Below are positions 1-7,399 of a stretch of DNA of 64,000 bases, piece by piece (position 1 is the stretch's first letter; every line of letters starts with the position of its first letter). The DNA is from Phenylobacterium sp. RIFCSPHIGHO2_01_FULL_69_31. Its GTDB lineage: Bacteria; Pseudomonadota; Alphaproteobacteria; Caulobacterales; Caulobacteraceae. The position numbers and the translations under genes are program-made. The stretch lies in contig NZ_MHXN01000007.1 in assembly GCF_001824475.1 (NCBI RefSeq), positions 311,325 to 375,324 on the forward strand, given 5' to 3'. The notes under the pieces were generated by a model. It was not told where the DNA came from. It did not search any database and saw nothing but the letters and a program-made list of their open reading frames with translations.

Positions 1-1
1 C

Positions 2-82
2 ATGTGGGTCCTCGAAGAGGCCGTGGATGGTTGGCGCCGGGAATTGGGCCTGCCGGATCTGAACTACGCCGCCCATCACTGA
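2..82 (+). CDS. C-terminal end of an unidentified protein (5' end outside window)
   Basis: An open frame enters from the left edge and ends at a TGA at 80-82. It encodes about 26 residues with a natural-looking C-terminus (WVLEEAVDGWRRELGLPDL). The ATG at 2-4 is more likely an internal Met than a start, because nothing before it can be seen. The family cannot be named from this tail. No other gene is seen in 83-268. Confidence 0.35.
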   Translation: MWVLEEAVDGWRRELGLPDLNYAAHH

Positions 83-268
83 GCCAAGCCGCGGCGCTCA
101 TCAGCCGGGCGCGGGAACTGTGGCGCCCGACGAGGTCGCAGAGCACGACCTTCGGGGACGTGGTTGAGGCGTGCAGCCACCGTTCGCGGCTTGGCGTCGT
201 CAAAGGGGCCCGCGCAGGTTGAGTTCGGCTAGACTTAGCGAATCAATTCGCGCCACGTCCCCTAAGGC

Positions 269-1177
269 ATGAAGACCACCGTCGATCATCTTCCGGAAGG
301 CAAGCGGCGCGAGCTCCAGTGGGTGCTCGAGGTGCTGTTCCGCGAGTTCGAGGAAGCCACGAAGCGCAAGGCGTCGCCGCGCGGACAGGGGCGAATCCTC
401 AAGGTGGTCTTGTTTGGCAGCTACGCCCGTGGCGACTGGGTCGATGACCCAATCGGCGGCTACAAGTCCGACTATGACCTCCTGATCGTCGTGAACCACG
501 ACGACTTCACCGAGGTCACCGAATACTGGATGGACGCCGAGGCCCACCTCGAGCAGGCCTTCGACATCGCGCATATGCTGTCAGCGCCGGCGCACTTCAT
601 CGTCCACTCGTTGGCCGACGTGAACCGCCAGCTCACCCTCGGCCGGCCGTTCTTCACCGGGACGGTCGAGGAGGGTGTGATGCTCTATGAGACGCCGGAC
701 CACCCATTCGCGCGTCCGGCCAAGCTTTCGCCCGAAGAAGCTTATCGTGAAGCGAAGGCGAATTTCACTAAGTGGTCGCGCAGGAGCGCGAGCGCATTGA
801 AAATCGCAAGGTTTGCGCTCCAAGAGGACGAGTTAGATGACGCGGCGTTTCTGCTGCATCAGGCTGCCGAGCGCTTGTATCATTGTACGCTGCTGAGCCA
901 GACGCTCTACTCAACGAAGTCGCATAATCTGAACTTCCTGCGTGGCCAGGCCGAGCGTGTCGCGCCCGAACTGATCCCGACCTGGCCGCGCGCCAATCGG
1001 TTCGAGAAGCGCTGCTGGGAGCTCTTGCGGCGCGCCTATGTCGAGGCGCGCTTCTCAGATCAATACGAGATCACGAACGAGCAGCTGGCGTGGCTGGTGG
1101 AGCGGGTGACCGATCTGCAGCAGCGGGTGGAGGCGAGCTGTCGGGCCTACCTGGCCATGATCGCGCCGAAGGCCTGA
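269..1177 (+). CDS. Nucleotidyltransferase-HEPN fusion protein
   Basis: A 302-residue soluble protein. The N-terminal half carries the nucleotidyltransferase signature GSYARG at about residues 50-55, followed by SDYDLLIVV, which supplies the Asp-x-Asp metal ligands. The C-terminal half (about 160-290) is helical and HEPN-like, with FLLHQAAERLYHC. In this family the two modules occur either fused or as separate MNT/HEPN toxin-antitoxin partners, where the transferase can AMPylate the HEPN RNase. Which activity this fused copy has is not visible. It stands alone, with a weak AAGG upstream of the ATG, and is convergent with the GNAT toxin gene. Confidence 0.8.
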   Translation: MKTTVDHLPEGKRRELQWVLEVLFREFEEATKRKASPRGQGRILKVVLFGSYARGDWVDDPIGGYKSDYDLLIVVNHDDFTEVTEYWMDAEAHLEQAFDIAHMLSAPAHFIVHSLADVNRQLTLGRPFFTGTVEEGVMLYETPDHPFARPAKLSPEEAYREAKANFTKWSRRSASALKIARFALQEDELDDAAFLLHQAAERLYHCTLLSQTLYSTKSHNLNFLRGQAERVAPELIPTWPRANRFEKRCWELLRRAYVEARFSDQYEITNEQLAWLVERVTDLQQRVEASCRAYLAMIAPKA

Positions 1178-1472
1178 CACGAGCGATGGGCGTCGGGCCG
1201 CGTAGTAGCGCCTGCGTGACACGCTCAGTTGCTGAGGACCGCCCTCAGGTCGGGGATGAAGGCGCGCTCGCGTATGGAATTGGCGCTCCCCACACGTCGG
1301 CGCTCGCGGCGCTCATGTGCACATGCGGGAACTCGAGCGCCTTCGGCGGCGCCTCGGCGTCGGATGCGCCGGCTGGGGGACACAATTCCTGTCCGCGGTA
1401 GAGGTCACAGGGGACGGCTCAGGTTCCATCGACCTCGTTGCGACGTGGTCCCGCCGAACGGCCCGGCCTAGA
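1178..1472. other. Convergent intergenic region without a recognised gene
   Basis: 295 bp between the stop codons of the nucleotidyltransferase-HEPN gene and the GNAT toxin gene. Short frames here lack family resemblance and a credible ribosome-binding site. No T-run terminator was recognised. Confidence 0.5.
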
Positions 1473-2015
1473 TCAGCCGAGGAGGTCTCGCACCGTGGCA
1501 AGAGGCAGGAACAGGCGCAGGGGCTGGGAGGGCAGCGGCGCAAACCCGTAGCCGGTGTAGAGCTTGAACCTTCGTTGCACGAGGGCGGCGTCTCCACAGT
1601 CGAGAACATCGAGCATGACGACCGCGATGCCGACATCGTCAGCCGCCCGCGCGATCCGGGTCAGGGCGTCCACCAGAAGATCGCCGCCATAACCCTTGCC
1701 GGCGAAGCGTGTGTCGACGCCGATCATGGAAATGTAGGCGGCAGGGATCTGACCGTGACGGGGCCGGGTGCGCGCGAACCGGGCCGGGAGGTCGCTGTAC
1801 TCGAGCGCGTGAGCGTTGAGGGCGTAGAAGCCGATCAGCTCACCGGCCGGTGCGACCATTGCGAAGACCCGGAGGTTGTCGGCTATCGCGAGTTTGTTGG
1901 CGGTCTTTCGGAAGAAGTTATCGACCTGCCCCACGCCGCAGGAAAAAGCCGCCCGATCGTGTTTGGCAGGATCGAGCGGCTCGATGATGGGGTGGTCAGC
2001 GCCGGATGCCGTCAC
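1473..2015 (-). CDS. GNAT acetyltransferase toxin (TacT/AtaT type)
   Basis: A 180-residue GNAT-fold protein. The acetyl-CoA pyrophosphate-binding segment is RFAGKGYGGDLL at about residues 102-113, after a beta strand containing YISMIGVD. The C-terminal LYTGYGF supplies the usual tyrosine. Family members acetylate the amino acid on charged tRNA and so block translation; this is inferred from family and context. The GTG start at 2013-2015 overlaps the antitoxin TGA by 4 bp (GTGA), so it is the second gene of a translationally coupled type II toxin-antitoxin operon. Confidence 0.88.
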   Translation of the reverse strand: MTASGADHPIIEPLDPAKHDRAAFSCGVGQVDNFFRKTANKLAIADNLRVFAMVAPAGELIGFYALNAHALEYSDLPARFARTRPRHGQIPAAYISMIGVDTRFAGKGYGGDLLVDALTRIARAADDVGIAVVMLDVLDCGDAALVQRRFKLYTGYGFAPLPSQPLRLFLPLATVRDLLG

Positions 2016-2320
2016 CGGCTGGCGATCGTCGCCTTGTGACGACCGAAGGCTGCCCGCAGCTTGTCCGTGGGCGGGGCGGGATTGTCCAGCGCAGCGAAGA
2101 AGGCCGCGTGATCGACCGGCTGGAGCACGGTGCGCTCATGCGCGGCGATCGTCTCGATGGCGGAGTTGTAGGCCGCGTTCATCGTGAAGACGGAGTCGTC
2201 GACGCCCGACAGCGCGGCGGCGCGCTGGATCGCCTCCTTGATCCGAGGCTTGGTGCGGAAGTTCATCCGCTCCGTGCTTCGTTCGTCCACTTCGCTCACC
2301 TGGTCGCGGAATGTGAGCAT
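2012..2320 (-). CDS. DUF1778 ribbon-helix-helix antitoxin (TacA type)
   Basis: 102 residues. After a short lead comes the RHH DNA-binding part, with ERMNFRTKPRIKEAIQRAA at about residues 18-36. A C-terminal toxin-neutralising tail follows (QPVDHAAFFAALDNPAPP), the hallmark of DUF1778 antitoxins paired with GNAT toxins. The ATG at 2318-2320 was chosen because GAGGAG lies just upstream. A longer open frame extends well upstream in the same phase, but it crosses the palindromic promoter and has no family match. It probably represses its own operon through the palindromes at 2330-2370. Confidence 0.88.
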   Translation of the reverse strand: MLTFRDQVSEVDERSTERMNFRTKPRIKEAIQRAAALSGVDDSVFTMNAAYNSAIETIAAHERTVLQPVDHAAFFAALDNPAPPTDKLRAAFGRHKATIASR

Positions 2321-2329
2321 AGCAGGCTC

Positions 2330-2370
2330 CTCAAACTTATTTGAGTTTGTACGCCACAACGGCGTACAAA
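2330..2370 (-). promoter_or_regulatory. Tandem palindromes, likely autoregulatory operators of the toxin-antitoxin operon
   Basis: Two adjacent perfect inverted repeats lie directly upstream of the antitoxin start. One is CTCAAA-ctta-TTTGAG at 2330-2345. The other is TTTGTACGCC-acaac-GGCGTACAAA at 2346-2370, with 10-bp arms. Ribbon-helix-helix antitoxins normally bind such sites; binding here is inferred. The rest of 2371-2645 shows no gene and should contain the sigma-factor promoter. Confidence 0.65.
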
Positions 2371-2645
2371 TCAAGACATTCCTGCAGCGGCTGCAATCGG
2401 GATGAACCGCCGCGGGGCGACGGGCCAATGGGACTCTAGCCGGCCGCCCCCGCCTGTGACAGTCTTGTGGCCGGCGCGGGCGGTGGATCGCTCGCGCCAC
2501 CGCGACGGCCGATTCGCCGCCGCTGGGCGCCCGCGCCATAGAAGATCGCGCCTCCGGCGCGGGAAAGCGCGGGGCGCGGGGACACTGATCCTTCGCGTTT
2601 AAGACGCCCGGTCGCCACGACGCGCGGTGCTTGTGTGAGGACTTC

Positions 2646-3191
2646 ATGTCCCGCCCCCAATCGAGCGGCTCGGCTCGCGTCCGAGCGGCGTGTGATCGCC
2701 TGCCGGCTGGCGTGTCGACCGCGATCAGCGTGTGCGACCCGTCATGGCGCGCCCACCTCGTATGGCTCCGCGCCACCATCGGACGCCGCTTTGGATCGGA
2801 TCTTGCCGACGACATCACGCACGAGACCTACTTGCGCGTCGTGGAGCGGCCCGCGACGGAGCCCGTCGAGAACATCCGTGGTCTGCTGATGACGGTGGCC
2901 GCCAACCTCGCGCGCGACACATTCCGGCGGCGGCGAGTGCGCGTGGACCACGCGGCGGCGATCGGACCGCCTTTCCCGGAGGATGCGTGCCGACATACCG
3001 CGGAAGACGATCTTCTGGTCCGGCAAGCGGTCTTGGCCTTGCCTCCGGCGCTACGCGACACCTTCCTCCTGAGCAAGATCGGGGGCTTGACGAACCGCGA
3101 GATCGCGCAACGCTGCGGTTTGTCGGTGCGCACTATCGACAAAAGGTTGCAGAAGGCCATTACGCTCTTCGTGGCTCAACTTCGGGATTAG
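2646..3191 (+). CDS. FecI-like ECF sigma-70 family RNA polymerase sigma factor
   Basis: 181 residues. Region 2 is visible as DDITHETYLRVVERP followed by NIRGLLMTVAANLARD, and region 4 as LPPALRDTFLLSKIGGLTNR followed by IAQRCGLSVRTIDKRLQ. This is the size and layout of iron-starvation (FecI) type ECF factors. The ATG at 2646 has GAGGA six bases upstream; a GTG at 2631 is possible. It is followed 10 bp later by fecR and then the TonB receptor. The three therefore form a cell-surface signalling module in which receptor occupancy, relayed by FecR, should activate this sigma factor. Confidence 0.88.
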   Translation: MSRPQSSGSARVRAACDRLPAGVSTAISVCDPSWRAHLVWLRATIGRRFGSDLADDITHETYLRVVERPATEPVENIRGLLMTVAANLARDTFRRRRVRVDHAAAIGPPFPEDACRHTAEDDLLVRQAVLALPPALRDTFLLSKIGGLTNREIAQRCGLSVRTIDKRLQKAITLFVAQLRD

Positions 3192-3201
3192 GCTTCGAAC
3201 G

Positions 3202-4188
3202 ATGGGCACCCAGCAGGGAGAAGACCGTCGCGTCCTCGAAGAGGCCGCCGCCTGGTTCACCCGACTTAAGCAGTCGAGCGTCAGCGAGGCGACGATCGAG
3301 GAATTCTTTGCGTGGCGCGAAATGCCTGTGAACGCGGAGGCTTACGCCGAAGTTGTGGCGCGATGGCGCCAAGCGGATCGCGTGCGCAACGACCCCGAGT
3401 TGGTCGCCCTGACCGAAGCGGCGTTACGCAGGGAGACCCTTCCGACGAAATTGCGCCGGCTTCTTCGCCGTCCGCTTCTGCCCCTGAGCCTCGCAACCCT
3501 CGCCCTGGGTGGATTGCTCGTCCTCCTCGTCGCCCAGTTCCGCCCTCAGACCTATGAAACCGACGTCGGCGCCCAACAGATCGTCCGCCTCGACGACGGC
3601 TCAGTCTTGCGACTGAACACCGACAGCAAGGTCGCGATCCATTTCGGCCGGACGCAACGCACTGTGCGGCTTCTGCGTGGCGAAGGGTTCTTCGAGGTGG
3701 CCCACGATCCGGGGCGACCGTTCGTCGTCGAGGCTGGCGCGACGCGCGTGCGAGCGCTGGGCACGAAGTTCGACGTTCGTCGGCTCCACGCCGGGACGCA
3801 GGTGACCCTGCTGGAAGGTCGCGTTCAGGTGACGCGCTCGAGCCGCCACGACACCTGGACGCTCAAGCCCAACCAGCAGATCACCGTCAATGGGACGGTG
3901 GCCCCGCCACGGGTAATGGACGCGACCGCAGCCAGCAGTTGGACCACGGGACATATCCGTTTCCATGAGACGCCCCTCGCTGCTGCGGTCGCTGAGATGA
4001 ACCGCTACAGCCGGACCAAGATCGTGCTGGACGCAGACCACTTGGTCGACATCCGCGTCAACGGGATGTTCGAGACGGGCAACACCCAGGCCTTTCTGTC
4101 TGCTGTCACCGAGTTGTTCGGACTCGAGGCGGTGACGACATCGGACGGCTACGTGTTGCGAAGCCGCGTCCCTGCATCCGCGGACTGA
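3202..4188 (+). CDS. FecR-family anti-sigma/sigma regulator
   Basis: 328 residues. The cytoplasmic N-terminal DUF4880-type part includes AAAWFTRLKQSSVSEATIEE. One transmembrane helix spans about residues 90-113. The periplasmic FecR domain runs from about 118 to 215 (QQIVRLDDGSVLRLNTDSKV, then GEGFFEVAHDPGRPFVVEAG). A C-terminal STN-like domain at about 245-320 begins IRFHETPLAAAVAEMNRYS. FecR proteins sense the STN domain of the partner receptor and control the cognate sigma factor at the inner membrane. It sits between sigma and receptor genes in one orientation. Confidence 0.9.
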   Translation: MGTQQGEDRRVLEEAAAWFTRLKQSSVSEATIEEFFAWREMPVNAEAYAEVVARWRQADRVRNDPELVALTEAALRRETLPTKLRRLLRRPLLPLSLATLALGGLLVLLVAQFRPQTYETDVGAQQIVRLDDGSVLRLNTDSKVAIHFGRTQRTVRLLRGEGFFEVAHDPGRPFVVEAGATRVRALGTKFDVRRLHAGTQVTLLEGRVQVTRSSRHDTWTLKPNQQITVNGTVAPPRVMDATAASSWTTGHIRFHETPLAAAVAEMNRYSRTKIVLDADHLVDIRVNGMFETGNTQAFLSAVTELFGLEAVTTSDGYVLRSRVPASAD

Positions 4189-4306
4189 ACTTTTTGCATC
4201 TCCCCGGTTCGCAAATCCGCCGACTGACGCGTCACCCTTGTGACGCTGGTCGACAATGAAGCGCCCGCCACCCCGGCAGGCCGAAAGGCGGCGTCGGGGG
4301 AGTAGA
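4189..4306 (+). promoter_or_regulatory. FecR-receptor intergenic region with a hairpin; possible ECF promoter
   Basis: A perfect inverted repeat GCGTCAC-CCTT-GTGACGC lies at 4229-4246, preceded by the T-rich stretch AACTTTTT at about 4188-4195. In FecI systems the promoter recognised by the sigma factor often lies between fecR and the receptor gene. The exact -35/-10 cannot be assigned here. No U-tract follows the stem, so it is not a classic terminator. Confidence 0.35.
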
Positions 4307-7300
4307 ATGTATCGAGCCGCCCGCGCCAGTCTGAGACGCCGTCTCCTGGCCAGCTCCGTTTGGGTTCTTGTCACCATAGCCGCACTGCCCGCCGCAGCGG
4401 CGCCAGACGCAGTTCCGGTAGATGTGGCGGCCGGCACCCTGGATTCGGCGCTCACGTCTCTCGCAACGCAGACTCGCCAGCAGGTCCTGTACACGGCGGA
4501 TCTCGTGGCCAACCGCAAGGCGCTCGCCCTCAAGGGATCGTATACGCCCGACGAGGCGCTCAGCCGCCTGCTCGCCGGCAGTGGGATCGTCGCCAGGCGG
4601 ACGGGCCCCAATGTGCTTGTGCTGCAAAGCGCCGCCGCCAGCGGCCCGCCCATCGCCGGATCGGCGGCGAGCCGCCCTTTCCAAATCGCCGGGGCCTCAA
4701 ACGACACTGATGCACCTTTTGCGACAGCGGCGCCTTCCGTGGCCCAAGCCAACTCGGCAGCGGAAGCCGTGCTGGTCGACGAGGTTCGGGTCACCGGCTC
4801 GAACCTTCGGGGGGTGTCTCCGGCGGCGGCGGTGCGGATCCTCGACCAGCAGGCACTGGAGCGGACCGGCCAAACAACGCTCACAGATGCGCTGCGCTGG
4901 CTCCCGGAGAACTTCGGCGGCGGGGCGTCCGAGGGCGCCAACACCTCCGGCTCCGATCGGCTGGCGCGCAACGGCACCTACGGCACCGCTCTGAACCTGC
5001 GCGGCCTTGGCAACAACGCCACACTGGTGCTGATCAACGGCAAGCGGGTTTCGGGCTCGGGTGCGTTCGGCGACTTCGTCGACATCTCGACGATCCCGTC
5101 CGCCGCCGTGGCCCGGGTGGAAGTGCTCCTGGACGGCGCCTCGGCAATCTATGGCGCTGACGCCGTGGGCGGGGTCGTCAACATCATCATGAAGCGGCCC
5201 GAGGACGGCGGCGAAACCCGACTGCTGGCCGGCATCGGGACCGCGGGCGAGCCGGCTCAAGGCCGGCTCGCCCAAACCTTCGGACGGACGTGGGAGGGGG
5301 GCGGCTTCCTGCTGTCCTACGAACTCTCTCAGCGCGAGGCGCTGAACGGCGGCGAGCGCCGCTTCGCCGCAGACGCGGACCTGCGGCCCCTCGGCGGATC
5401 GGACCAGCGGCAGAACAACGCCTACCCCGGCAACATCCTGCTGCCAGACCCCGTCACCCGCGTCCTCGTGCCGACGTTCGCGATCCCTGCCGGTCAGAAC
5501 GGCGTTGGGCTGCGGCCCGGGAGCTTCCTGCCGGGGGTCGTCAACCGCACGAACCAGCGCCAGGGCGTGACCGTCCTGCCGAAGCAGACGCTCAACGCCG
5601 TCTATCTGTCCGCAGAACAAGCGTTGGGCGACCGCCTGCAGGTCAGCGCCGACGCGCGCTACAGCGCTCGGCGTTACAAGTCGCATTCGGCGCCGCTCAT
5701 CAGCACGCTCACGGTGACGTCGGCCAACCCGTTCTTCGTCTCGCCGACCGGGGCCACATCGCACAGCATCGCCTATTCGTTCGCGGAGGAGGCCCCGAAC
5801 CCGGTCGCTTATGGCGTGACCGAGGCCTTGGGCGCCACGCTCAACGCCGAGCTCAAGCTCCGCGGGGATTGGCGGGCGGAGGCCTTCGGCGCCTATGCCC
5901 AGGAGACCGCCGAAGTGCGCAACGGCGGCACGCTCAATTCCGCCTTCCTGAGCGAGGCCCTTGGCGCGGTGACGGACCGGCCTGAGACGGCCTTCAACGC
6001 CGCTCGCGACGGCTTCTTCAACCCCTTTACCGGCATCGCCGGGAGCAACAGGCCAGGCGTCATCGGGTTCATCGCGTCAGGCTACACCTTCAACCGCGCG
6101 CGGTCCGATGTCCGCTCGATGGGCGCGCAGGCGGACGGGACGCTGTGGTCCCTGCCCGCTGGGGCGCTGAAGCTGGCGCTCGGCGTCCAGGCTCGCAAGG
6201 AACGCCTGCGGCGAGAAGGCGCCAACTGGTTCTCGACGCTCACGCCCGTGCCGCAGACGCCGACGGACCAGAGCCGCACCGTCACCGCCGCCTTCGCCGA
6301 GGCGCGGGTGCCGATCTTCGGCGGCGAGCAGGCCCGCCGGGGCCTTGAGCGGCTGGACCTGGTGCTGGCCGGGCGGGTCGAGCACTACGAGTCCTTCGGG
6401 ACCACCGCCAACCCGAAGGTGGGCGTGGTCTGGGCGCCAGTCGGCGGCCTGAACCTGCGCCTGTCCTACGGTCGCTCGTTCCGCGCGCCGGCGTTGCGCG
6501 AGATCTTCGATGCGAAGCTCTACTCGCCGGCCAACTTCGCCCTGGGCGGCGGCCAGCTCCGCGGACTATCCCTCGGCGGGGGGAACGAGGACCTCAAGCC
6601 GGAGACCGCCGACACCTGGGCTCTGGGCTTCGACTGGCGGCCGGAGCGCTGGCCTGGACTCACCCTGAGCGTCTCGGCCTACGACGTGCAGTTCAAGAAC
6701 CGCGTCGACCGTCCGGTGCAGAACAACCTCGCCAACGCGCTGACCGATCCAACGCTAGCGCCGTTCGTGACGCGCATCTCGCCGGCCACGAACGCGGCCG
6801 ACCGGGCCCTGCTTCTGAGCTACTTGGAGAGCGGTTTTCTCAACACCGGCGGGGGCGTCTTCCCGCCGGAAAGCTACGGCGCCATCGTCGACAACCGTTA
6901 CGTCAATACGGCTGCGCTGCGCGTCCGCGGGCTAGATGCGAGCGGGTCCTATGCGTTCGATGTGGGCGATGCTCAGGTCGTGCTCGGCGGCTCACTGGCC
7001 TACGTGCTTGACTACGAGCAGCAGGTGACGCCGACCTCGGCATCGTTCGAGCGCGCTGGCGTGATCAACTTTCCCGTACGATTCCGGGGCCGGTTCACCG
7101 CCGATTGGACCAAGGACCGCCTCACCTTAGGCGGGGCCTTCAACTACATTGGCCACTACCGCGACACGCTCGGCGCGCGCATTGGACCCCAGCCCACCTT
7201 CGACATGCAGGCGCGGTTGGCCCCCGCCACGGGCGGCCCGCTGAAGGACGTGGCGATTCTCCTGAACCTGCGGAACGTGTTCGACCGCGCTCCGCCCTTT

Positions 7301-7390
7301 TACAACAACCCCGTCGGCGTGGGGTACGACGGCGCCAACGCCGATGTCATCGGGCGTTTCGTCTCGCTGCAGCTGACGCGGACCTGGTGA
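4307..7390 (+). CDS. TonB-dependent outer-membrane receptor with N-terminal STN signalling domain
   Basis: 1027 residues. It has a signal peptide of about 33 residues ending AAAAP. The STN domain covers roughly residues 36-110 (LDSALTSLATQTRQQVLYTA, then SYTPDEALSRLLAGSGI). The plug domain has the usual LNLRGLGNNATLVLINGKRV and ASAIYGADAVGGVVNIIMK, and the barrel ends in an aromatic residue (LQLTRTW). The ATG at 4307 has GGGGGA upstream and gives a clean signal peptide; the upstream in-frame ATG at 4256 adds an Arg-rich stretch that fits less well. Placement between fecR and the isopeptidase-like gene suggests uptake or sensing of a lasso peptide, as in other proteobacterial lasso loci. The ligand itself is inference. 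Confidence 0.88.
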   Translation: MYRAARASLRRRLLASSVWVLVTIAALPAAAAPDAVPVDVAAGTLDSALTSLATQTRQQVLYTADLVANRKALALKGSYTPDEALSRLLAGSGIVARRTGPNVLVLQSAAASGPPIAGSAASRPFQIAGASNDTDAPFATAAPSVAQANSAAEAVLVDEVRVTGSNLRGVSPAAAVRILDQQALERTGQTTLTDALRWLPENFGGGASEGANTSGSDRLARNGTYGTALNLRGLGNNATLVLINGKRVSGSGAFGDFVDISTIPSAAVARVEVLLDGASAIYGADAVGGVVNIIMKRPEDGGETRLLAGIGTAGEPAQGRLAQTFGRTWEGGGFLLSYELSQREALNGGERRFAADADLRPLGGSDQRQNNAYPGNILLPDPVTRVLVPTFAIPAGQNGVGLRPGSFLPGVVNRTNQRQGVTVLPKQTLNAVYLSAEQALGDRLQVSADARYSARRYKSHSAPLISTLTVTSANPFFVSPTGATSHSIAYSFAEEAPNPVAYGVTEALGATLNAELKLRGDWRAEAFGAYAQETAEVRNGGTLNSAFLSEALGAVTDRPETAFNAARDGFFNPFTGIAGSNRPGVIGFIASGYTFNRARSDVRSMGAQADGTLWSLPAGALKLALGVQARKERLRREGANWFSTLTPVPQTPTDQSRTVTAAFAEARVPIFGGEQARRGLERLDLVLAGRVEHYESFGTTANPKVGVVWAPVGGLNLRLSYGRSFRAPALREIFDAKLYSPANFALGGGQLRGLSLGGGNEDLKPETADTWALGFDWRPERWPGLTLSVSAYDVQFKNRVDRPVQNNLANALTDPTLAPFVTRISPATNAADRALLLSYLESGFLNTGGGVFPPESYGAIVDNRYVNTAALRVRGLDASGSYAFDVGDAQVVLGGSLAYVLDYEQQVTPTSASFERAGVINFPVRFRGRFTADWTKDRLTLGGAFNYIGHYRDTLGARIGPQPTFDMQARLAPATGGPLKDVAILLNLRNVFDRAPPFYNNPVGVGYDGANADVIGRFVSLQLTRTW

Positions 7391-7399
7391 CGGCCCGCC

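Noticed and set aside
2321..2818. Long upstream extension of the DUF1778 antitoxin
   Set aside because: It crosses the palindromic promoter and overlaps the sigma-factor gene. The GAGGAG-preceded ATG at 2318-2320 gives a normal-size antitoxin.
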